Assembly (NCBI RefSeq): GCF_018991925.1
Contig: NW_024720773.1
Span: 413,367-477,366, forward strand
Reading direction: 5' to 3'
Length of the DNA: 64,000 nucleotides
DNA from: Homarus americanus
Lineage: Eukaryota > Arthropoda > Malacostraca > Decapoda > Nephropidae
How positions within the stretch are numbered: position 1 is the stretch's first letter; every line of letters begins with the position of its first letter. Position numbers and translations under genes: made by a program. The notes beneath the pieces are model-generated. The model was not told the DNA's origin, searched no databases, and worked only from the letters and a program-made list of their open reading frames with translations. Positions 56,156 through 64,000 of the stretch are shown here, piece after piece.

Positions 56156-57935
56156 TGTAACCGGTCGGAATTTACTGGACTTTAATTTCTCAGTTGACTT
56201 GGGGCTTATTAAAGATTATTAGATGGTAATTGCAGTGGAAGCGCTCCTTAGTGAGAAATCCAGAACCAGCACAAGAGCACTTAAATTTACTAAACAAAAT
56301 GAATTGTCCGTGACCCGTGGATGGATAGCGTCTGTGACTGGGATGAATGAGACACACTGTAAAATTTACACTTATATTCCCTCCAACACTACAAACACAA
56401 TCCAATAGTGGTACACCAATATGCTCACTTCTTAACCTGAACTTAAAATACTACTCTGGGGAATAAAAGTTATACATGATGTTGACATTATTAGAAACTC
56501 AGGCAATGCCTCATTAGAGGACAATAAGTTTAAAGTATTATGAAATGTTGCTTGCACACTTGAAACAGGCCTTAAGGGCTTTCAACAAAATAATATCAAC
56601 CACTGAGAAAATAGTAAAAAAATAGAAATGAATAACTCTACAATGAAAAGGCCTTAAGGGCACTCAACAAAATTATATCACCCCAACAGATGCACACCTC
56701 CTAACCTAACTTAAACACTACTCTGGGGCACAAAGGTTATACCTGAGATTGAGATTATAAAGAAATATTAAATGCACACAGCATACATTAGTAACTGAAA
56801 AAATAGTATAAACTACACACAAAAATATTGTCACTATTATTAAGAAGTTACTGAGTCCACCAATACCCGTGAACCATGCTTCCTAACCTAACACACACAC
56901 AGATTCCACCTGCACTCCGTAGTCGTTTAAGGCACAACCAACAGGCACCCGTAGTTTAAGGCCCAAATCAGCCTTTCTCCACCTTGGAAAGTGTACCTCT
57001 AAACTCCACTGACTCTTGGCCCCAGTGTGCGGCCCTGTATCACTCAGCTGGCTTCACTTTACCCCCAGTACATCCATGAAGCGGAAGGGAGTGAGCCAAT
57101 CAGATCTTGTACAGTTGAGAGAAGCTTTAGCTTCCCTTTAGCAAAAGGGTTTCACTAAGCTGCTTGAGATATGTGGTATTGTGAGCCGAGGTAGAGGAGA
57201 GCTGATGACCCCAACGATCGTCCCGTCGTCAGCTGGGCACCCAGACGGCTAGATTCACTCAAGAGATCCTTTGATACCCCGCTAAACAGTGACAGGCCTC
57301 CACTGATCGGTCCAATGGCGACAATCGCCAATCCTCAATCGTCAACGGCAGTCTCAAACGGCAGTCAATCTCTCGCAGTCAGCAGTCAATTTCTCACAGT
57401 CAAGTGGGTTCTGACGGAAACCCTAAAATGAACTCACTGTTAGCTCTTGTTAACTTTATCACTGCCTTATCTAAACCCTGTCTGAGATCGAATGAGACTT
57501 ACTTGTTATACTGCAATAGCGCAACACAGGTGACTAGGCCACGTGACTATTTCTGTGACGGACGCGCAGGGACGTCTTGTTGATCCGAATGCTTCCTCGT
57601 GACTGAGAGCTAGCCAGCCTCTTGTCCTCTCAAAGCGTTAGCTTAGGCCTACGTGACATATTTTCCGCCTAACTAATAACTCCTTGGGACACCTGTAACA
57701 TTATTCTGACTGATAAACGATCTATAATAATTTCAAATTCAATAATAGTCCCTTAACTTCATGAATCGCATCATTATTAATTCGGCAAATTACATTTAAT
57801 CTCATATAGGCCTAGTTCCACAACCTCTCGCTATGTACGGGGAGCGCTCTCTTCCCTCAGACGACCTTGAAAACTCAGTATCGCCAATGGCGCGGCGTTT
57901 GAAATTACTGTACACTGAAATTTCTGAATATTACA
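56156..57935 (-). repeat. 5' LTR of Gypsy-A
   Basis: 1780 bp, TGTAACCGGTCGG to TCTGAATATTACA. Pairs with 48467-50334. It holds the promoter for this element but I do not see an unambiguous TATA box. Confidence 0.92.
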
Positions 57936-58139
57936 TATATATTGAGCATTATGTAGATGCGCATGCAACACAGTTTTCCTGGAAAATCGGTGTATAGTTA
58001 CATTGTTTCAGCGCTGTGCAAACGTTAGTTTTTATGATCGCCAATTCGCATATTCCGTCTGCAGCAGAATAAAAGCGCACACATAGGCTGGGCATATGTG
58101 TAAATGTATACATGACGACTTACACCGTGATAATGCCCT

Positions 58140-58480
58140 AAAATCGTCCATTTCTAACAAATAGTAGTCTTCATCTATTAGTAAAAGATCGGTTGGTATA
58201 TCCAGAGTAAACAGTGTGTCATCAGAGTATAATGGGAAAGGTTCTACATGCCATGCATTAATTTGCTTTGCACGAGCATAGTTACGTGGATGAGGATAGC
58301 ATAGTGCGTGAGAGTTGACTCTAACAGAAGGATATGCTGTTCTACCTCTTCGTCTACGAAAATTGGAGTTAACAGATAAATCGTCTTGGCTGTTTGTAAG
58401 GCTTCAAGAAGAATTTTCACAAACACATGCTGTGCATCCACTCGTCTTAACCCTGCAGCAACCATTTATGCAATTAGTTC
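58140..58480 (-). pseudogene. env: Env-like remains of Gypsy-B3
   Basis: A minus-strand fragment (58244-58465 plus the shifted continuation to 58140) shares with Gypsy-B2 the blocks RRVDAQ...LTPIF, WHVEPFPL and HLHICPAY, with similar spacing. It lies directly after integrase, where errantivirus env is found. It is short and interrupted. The two independent copies make a conserved third gene likely, but assignment to the F-type Env family needs a profile search. Confidence 0.55.
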
Positions 58481-58630
58481 GTTTTTGTTAATAGATGCTA
58501 AATGCTTGGAGAAAGAAATGAATCATTCCAGTGTAGGCATTGAATTCATGAAATTATAAAAATTTAAATAAATGATTAGACTCAAAAATCTTTTTGTGTT
58601 AATATCATTGTAGAAATGTTAGGAACATTG

Positions 58631-59580
58631 TTATATACGTTTTGCAGAACGTAGTTTTAAACAATATACATCAGATACACTGGGTGTATTTGACGTGCTT
58701 GCTGTTTGAACAGTTGTGTCTGGGACATCATTATTATCATTCCTGGGGAATGAATCTGAAGTTTGTGAGTTTGGCTTAAATTTTAAGTTTGTTGCACGCT
58801 TCTTTAGCAATAATGCGGAATGGTCCTTCAAATTTGGGTGAAAGCTTGGACTTTCGTTCAGGTTCTTGCACCTTAACAGCATCACCTATTTCTAACATGA
58901 TAGGCTTAGCTTGTTTATGTTTCTTGTATATCATTTCAGCGCGTGACGCTGCTAAATGTTTATGTACTTGGCCATGAATATCCATGAATACGTTGATTTG
59001 CCTGGTAGCGAAGTCGTCCACATTATAAACTGGGCATGTCTTGTCTGTAAGTACGTCATACGGTACACGTTTGTCTATGTCGTAAACAATATAGTAAGGT
59101 GATTTGCCTGTATTGTAGAGCTGTTGATCGACCCATTAATGGATGCGGCCACTTGTGGTAGCCAATTTACCCATTTGACTCACTATTGGAAGAAGAATCT
59201 CTAACCTAACCTAACCTAACCTTGGACGTAGTAAAAGGACATATGAGGTGAATAACTAAGGCATAAGCCACAGATTCGGCTGTTTTACCCTTCAGTGGGA
59301 CTAAAATCACAAATCTACAAAAATGATCCACACACACTAGGAGGTACGAGGATCCTTGATGACTCCTCGAAAGTTGTAACAACTCGATCGCGATTGTGTC
59401 AAACGGACGTTCTGGTGTAGGATATTGTAGAATTGGAGCCGGTGACCTTGTAGTACCCTTATGCTATGCACATGACAAACACTTAGCAATATGCAATTCT
59501 ATGTCTTTCTTCAAAAATACTTCTTTCTGACCTCCGCCAGACATTTGTCACGTCTGGGGTGATCTGCTTGGGGAGCATCC
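58631..59580 (-). pseudogene. pol: Gypsy-B3 integrase, with internal deletion
   Basis: C-terminal module at 58776-59021: IGDAVKVQEPERKSKLSPKF, then GPFRIIAKEACNKL. The core (59040-59580) keeps the first part, but the region carrying the second Asp and the Glu is missing: compared with Gypsy-B1 about 145 bp are replaced by (CCTAA)4 at 59201-59222. It cannot be active. 58631-58885 is the shifted tail ending in a LRSA motif, like B1 and B2. Confidence 0.8.
59201..59222. repeat. Interstitial telomeric-type repeat (CCTAA)4
   Basis: Four tandem CCTAA units (TTAGG on the minus strand, the arthropod telomere motif), sitting exactly at the deletion junction in the integrase. Confidence 0.85.
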
Positions 59581-59582
59581 TG

Positions 59583-60890
59583 TTACAACTTTAGTATCCT
59601 TTCACGAAGTGTATCAAGTACGACAATTTGTGTAATAATACCCACATTTGTCTGCTTGGAGGGAAGGAGTATGTCTCGTCGTAGTTCAAATTGACTGAAC
59701 GGAAGAGGTAACTTTGGAAGATTAGCCTCCTCCCCTGACTCTAGACCGAAAATGACTGTAGACGACCATGGATCGAGTCGTTGTTCATCCCTTAATTGCG
59801 AGTGGGAGAACGATGATAGAGACATCACTGGTGTTATGTTTCTGGACAAAACGTCTGCGACCACATTCGCTCGTCCCGGTAAATACTTGAACTCGAGTTC
59901 AAAATCTTGAATGTTCAGATACCAGCGTGCTAGTCTCCCTGAAAGATTTTTACCGTGAAACAGCTCTGTCACTGCCATGTGATCTGTATAGAAGGTTATT
60001 TTATAACCAAAAATTATGTCTTTAAACTTTTTCAGTGCCCAAACAACAGCTAACGTTTCTGGATGCGTTACTGAATAACGTGTTTCAGCATCATTAAGTT
60101 TACGACTTGCAAAAGCAATCACTCTATATTTTCCTCGTGCGTCCAGCTGTATAAGTACAGCCCCGATTCCCTGTATTGAGGCGTAGGTACACAGTGTAAA
60201 TTCTTGAGAGTAGTCAGGAAATGCTAAAACATGGCCATTCGTAAGTGCTGTCTTCTTGCTCAGCATTCCATACAAATGTTGCATCCTTCCTATGTAGCTT
60301 AGTCAAGGGTGAAGCTAATGTCGCATAACCTTTAATAAAAGAACGATAATATCCACATAAACTAAGAAAACTACGTACTTTATCAACAGTTGTAGGACGT
60401 GGGAACTGGACAATAGCCTTAACTTTGTCATCAACTGTATGAATGCTGTCACCGTCAACTACATGACCAAGGAATTGGATTCTGTATTTTAAAAATTCAC
60501 ATTTAGATAGTTTGACTTTGAGTCCTGCTGTAGAAAGTTTTTGGAAAATTTTACGGAGTTTAGCAATATGCGTATCTACATCCTTACTGACTACGATGAG
60601 ATCATCTAAGTAGGCACATACTGTGGTCCCTATCAACCCTGCAAACAAGGTGTTGATCATCCATTGAAAGTCAGTGGGGCATTTCTGAGACCGAAAGGCA
60701 TCCGCAGAAATTCAAAATGGCCCAAAGGAGTACTAAAAGCTAAATACAGCTTTATCCTTGCCTAAGGATTGTAAAATATCACTCAAGACTGGCATTGGGT
60801 ACCTCTCTGGGATAGTATTTTCAATGACGCGCCTGAAATCAATTACTGGACGCAAACTTCCATCCTTCTTAGGCACAGGTCAAACGACCC
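59583..60890 (-). pseudogene. pol: Gypsy-B3 RT and RNase H
   Basis: 59583-60284 (233 aa): RNase H with CTYASIQGIGAVLIQL (the first catalytic Asp of the usual TDAS reads TYAS), RYSVTHPETLAVVWALKKF and FYTDHMAVTEL. 60214-60660 (148 aa): second half of RT with the catalytic YLDDLIVVSKD and CGYYRSFIKGY. The RT front (60660-60890) lacks the LDLxxGYW block through a deletion near 60740 and stops at the junction with the LTR. Frame change near 60214-60284. Confidence 0.85.
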
Positions 60891-60903
60891 ACAACGGGGT
60901 CTA

Positions 60904-61241
60904 AGGGGTTAAGTTACAAACCCAAAATGGTCTTTTCTCCATTTATTGGTAAAACTATTTTGGTCACAGTCTATTAGCAGATGCACCGTAATTAACACTG
61001 TAAGCTGTGAGTGTTAGTTAAAGACGGGGGCTCAGCTGAGTTTGGATCGCCTGTTCGATTCTCATGAGACTTAAGTCAAGACTGGTGCAGTGAAGGGAGG
61101 CTCTGAAGGAGAGGCTGGGCTAACTCTACCTTCTCAAGGTCGGCTTATGGAAAATTACAGTAGGGTGATTGGATTATATAAACTAAATGTATTAACCCAA
61201 ATTTATACAATTGTAATTGTCATGAGACAAGGGCTAATACA
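60904..61241 (-). repeat. 5' LTR remnant of Gypsy-B3
   Basis: 338 bp aligning with 44368-44762, lacking an internal ~50-bp segment and the part nearest the gene region. Ends GGGCTAATACA, then GGGG. Confidence 0.85.
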
Positions 61242-61325
61242 GGGGTGTGGAAAGGGCTACTAAGTGGGATGTGGCGAGGGTTGCTGAGTGGGGTGTGGAG
61301 AGGACAACTGAGTGGGATGTAGTGG
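61242..61325. repeat. 24-bp minisatellite, right block
   Basis: Three to four further units of the GGGCTACTGAGTGGG array interrupted by Gypsy-B3. Confidence 0.9.
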
Positions 61326-63300
61326 AATCTTTAAAAAGATAATAAAATTGTAGATAGATAGATAGATAGATAGTGTCAGAGCCGTAGATTAGAAGAGTTT
61401 GGCCACTCGCTACCCAGGCACCATCTGCTTCTATCCTTGCGCTCCCTGCCGCCCTCCCATCCCACGCTGCCGCCTGTTCACTCAGGCTTTCCATTAACCG
61501 ACAAGATATTCATTAAAAATACTCATGATAGTTTGTAATTTTTAATTAGATCTTCATTGCAATATACTAGTGTTATGAAATTTAACTAGAAAGCTGCTGC
61601 TCACTCCTATAATGATTATACCAATTGCCTCAGTCACATACACCAAATATGAGATCTGTCCCCTATTATATTCACATGTATTAATTAAACATTCATTAAT
61701 TGATTATATAATAACCTCAATGGAAAGTATTACCAGGTAATCAATAACCAACAATAATAATATATGACAATAAGAGTGTAAGAATAACTGTATTTACTAT
61801 ATTTCCTAACTACAGCCGTCATCACCATGCTCTTGCTTCCTAACTCCCTTTTGCTACTTGAACCTGTGTCTTACAAATATATATATATATATATATTTGC
61901 ATAAATGTGCAACCATAAAGTGAAGAAGTGTTTGAGTAGTTTACTCTAAATGTTATGACAAGAAGGAAATATAATACTCTTTGACTTTCTATCAGATGCA
62001 CTGGGCGGCCTACCAAATTATTCTTGTTTGCAAAACTGTTTTCACTTTCTCTAGAGATTTTCTCTACATTCTCAAATACACTCAAGCAGTCACCATTGCA
62101 ATAAACTAAGCTATTTTCTTTACACTATTTTAGCTGGGTAAGTTTTTGCACAGGATCTGTCAGTGATGACTGCTTGACCTCGACTGCCAGCAGACACGAC
62201 AGCAATGAGTATTACGCCCGTATTATTAAACAACATCTTTCCTTGAAGAGGGTCGTCGTGTTTCAACCCGAGTTTTAAACTAAATGAGTCCTGAGGGACA
62301 CCGCAGTACAGTACTTAACGGGATGGTGTGGCGGTAAAATTAACTAATTCCAATATTATAAATTAATTTTATTGGAATTCATCAGACGATGTTTGCAGTT
62401 CATGTTGATCAGCATTAGCTGTAGATATTGTGTACGAGTGTTCAGCAAGTACGCGTTTTGCAGAGGGATCTATGGGTTCTGTGCACGTTATGTCTTTTCC
62501 GGGGAGGTTCGCGCGACTAAGACTTGATTTTGTGAACACAAACTTTGTAGGAACAGCAGTTGACTCGAGTCGTTTCAGGCCATCAGCTCTTCCAGTTTCA
62601 TACTGATTCTCCTCAAAATGGTCCTGATAAGGGAAGAAAAACAGAGTGGAGACTGTATACCGTAATAGGAAAATAGATCTATCGAGTCATGTTTCGTTAT
62701 GTTTTGCTAATCGTGTTCTGTTATGTAACACCATATATGCAAGATTTATTTCTTACGGAACAAACATCTACAATATCTACAGGGATCAGTCTGCATGAGC
62801 AATGCCCAGGAAGATAAACATCACTTAGAAAATTCTATCCACATTGAAAATTATCTGCATTATACAAGTACACAGGAGAAAAATCTTGAACTTGCCGAAC
62901 ATACTGTATGTATGAATTATTGTGAGCTCTCCAGTTCTAACGTCTGACTTTAATATCCCACTTTCGACGTCTCTCTGGGTTCTGGGAAATCTGTGCATTA
63001 TTTTACCCATTGTAACAGCACCATTTGCATTATATAAACATTCACCCAAATGTATAATACCAAATTATTCACTAAGATAATCAACGATGACTCTGTACTT
63101 GTTCATGTTATACATTAGATTTTTTTTAGATTACCCACGAGGGGGCTAGTTTATTGGGCACCCCTTTACATCCTGTGCAAGGTGAAGCGCAGAAGCGTTT
63201 ACAGTGCCCATCAAAAAAGCATGCGAAATTCATGCTTGCCTTTATGACTCGTGCATTAAGGGCGTAAAAGCCTGAAGGGTCATGGGTTTTGTCAGCAAGT
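61326..63300. other. Mostly unannotated; small microsatellites
   Basis: Contains (TAGA)5 at 61351-61372 and a short (AT)n at 61877-61897. Several short minus-strand frames (for example 62825-63049) have no recognisable motif. No further exon of the host receptor-like gene could be identified. 63120-63300 reads like an interspersed repeat but I cannot name it. Confidence 0.45.
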
Positions 63301-63405
63301 TACATAAAGTGACAGAATGATGAGTGTATAATATGGACACGAAGTAGTACCTTAAGCTGTGTATTCTTATATTACTCTATTAATTATGTATAGTAAAGTA
63401 TTACG

Positions 63406-63710
63406 GAACATGTATTAATCCTATGTTATATTTCCATTTATTATGCACCATGTTATGTATGTGAATTATCATATTTACATATTATGTATTCAGCTTGTGA
63501 ATGCTGGCATCTGTACATGCCAGCGCGGAGTGATACAGAGAGTTTAGATCGCTAGTATTTATGGTGTGGAAGCCCACTGTCTATTTGTTCCTCTGTATAT
63601 CTCCCGTACGAGAATAAGAACCTATTTTCAAGATAACAAGTGTTTGCGTATTCCCTCCATAGTGTAGAACATTTTGGGGGTATCAAAGACAAACATAGAT
63701 GGCGCAGTGA
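63406..63710 (+). mobile_element. Possible 5' LTR end and primer-binding site of another LTR element
   Basis: A sequence ending ...TATCAAAGACAAACA (63695) is followed by TGGCGCAGTGAG at 63700, the common gypsy-type primer-binding site TGGCGCAGT. A short ATG frame follows at 63763, then repetitive GTGAAGT/GTGCTGT. The LTR start is not defined (63406 is a guess) and the element would run out of the window. Confidence 0.45.
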
Positions 63711-64000
63711 GATTTCTCAGTGAAATTCAGAGTGAAGTTAGCCTTCCCGCCGGACTGTGTTAATGGCGTCTCGTCTTCAGCTTTGCCAAGGATTTACAGC
63801 CAGACTACAAGCCTCAGGACTTAGTGTTGTGAAGTACTATGCTGTGCTGTGCTGTGAAGTGAAGTATTCTGTGAAGTGCTGTGTTGTGTATATTAATCAG
63901 AATTGTCTGTGCAAACTGCAATCAGATGACTGAGGGAGCTGCCCAGCAGTACATCCCTTCCTGCCTATAGTCATTGGGTAACTGAGCAGCACGCATTAAG

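Larger units (their letters stand above)
48467..57935 (-). mobile_element. Gypsy-A: nearly full-length Ty3/gypsy element, minus strand
   Basis: LTRs 48467-50334 (3') and 56156-57935 (5'), each about 1.8 kb, with TGTAA...TTACA ends. Primer-binding site beside the 5' LTR (56138-56153), polypurine tract beside the 3' LTR (50340-50354). Coding order gag 56154-54874, protease, RT, RNase H, integrase ending near 51074. Only a few lesions: a stop at the protease start and a one-base frameshift between RT and RNase H. No env. The right flank is TATAT; the left flank is the CR1 LINE end, so no matching target duplication is seen. Confidence 0.92.
44314..61241 (-). mobile_element. Gypsy-B3: gypsy element in a minisatellite, containing two later insertions
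   Basis: Left LTR 44314-44762, right LTR remnant 60904-61241, flanked by GGGG on both sides (44310-44313 and 61242-61245). Deleting the element and one GGGG restores an exact minisatellite unit (GAGTGGGGTGTGGA). It reads leftward: RT (from 60890), RNase H, integrase, env-like. Gag, protease and leader are missing because a deletion joins the RT start to the 5' LTR at about 60890-60904. The 3' part is split by a CR1 LINE and by Gypsy-A (45690-57935). Confidence 0.88.

Overview
This is eukaryotic DNA, most likely from an arthropod with a large, repeat-rich genome such as a decapod crustacean. The host assignment is inference. It rests on long (AT)n and (AAT)n microsatellites, CR1-type LINEs, abundant Ty3/gypsy elements, TTAGG-type telomeric repeats, and one host gene with canonical GT-AG introns. 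Almost everything else is mobile DNA in several nested layers. No prokaryotic features, CRISPR arrays or rRNA genes are seen.

Layout. 0.2-3.0 kb: (AT)n tracts, two palindromic tRNA-like SINE units and a solo LTR of a gypsy family (Gypsy-A). 3.3-5.5 kb: a compact LTR element with three LTR copies, a CCAC target duplication, a tRNA-like primer site and a polypurine tract. 5.5-7.8 kb: a decayed Mutator-like (MULE) transposon. 8.4-10.6 kb: a 5'-truncated Jockey/I-type LINE on the minus strand. 11.3-13.2 kb: a fold-back element with a perfect 42-bp palindrome and a 260-bp (AT)n tract. 13.6-16.8 kb: a CR1-type LINE, minus strand. 19.3-30.2 kb: a GC-rich 27-bp minisatellite split by a complete gypsy element (Gypsy-B1, minus strand, GCCC duplication), whose RNase H region is itself split by a solo LTR. 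30.4-40.1 kb: a second Gypsy-B relative (B2) with env-like remains, split in its reverse transcriptase by a 3.0-kb DNA transposon.

40.6-61.3 kb: three exons of a host gene on the plus strand (41.4, 43.5 and 43.8 kb), resembling the extracellular part of an ionotropic glutamate-like receptor. The introns hold a 25-bp minisatellite, an (AAT)n tract and a 24-bp minisatellite. The 24-bp array carries a third Gypsy-B copy (B3, 44314-61241, GGGG duplication), which in turn contains a CR1 LINE (45.7-48.5 kb) and a nearly full-length Gypsy-A (48.5-57.9 kb). The last kilobase contains what looks like the 5' LTR end and primer-binding site of another LTR element running out of the window.

The retroelement genes follow the usual division of labour: Gag coats the RNA; protease, reverse transcriptase, RNase H and integrase copy and insert it; an env-like gene in B2 and B3 suggests errantivirus-type elements. 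Almost all copies carry frameshifts or deletions. The Gypsy-A copy at 51-56 kb is the best preserved. The most notable observations are the repeated insertion of Gypsy-B elements into minisatellites with G/C-rich 4-bp duplications, a telomeric-repeat patch inside an integrase deletion, the palindromic tRNA-like units, a Gag protein with a predicted membrane segment, and an incompletely classified transposon family at 33.4-36.5 kb.
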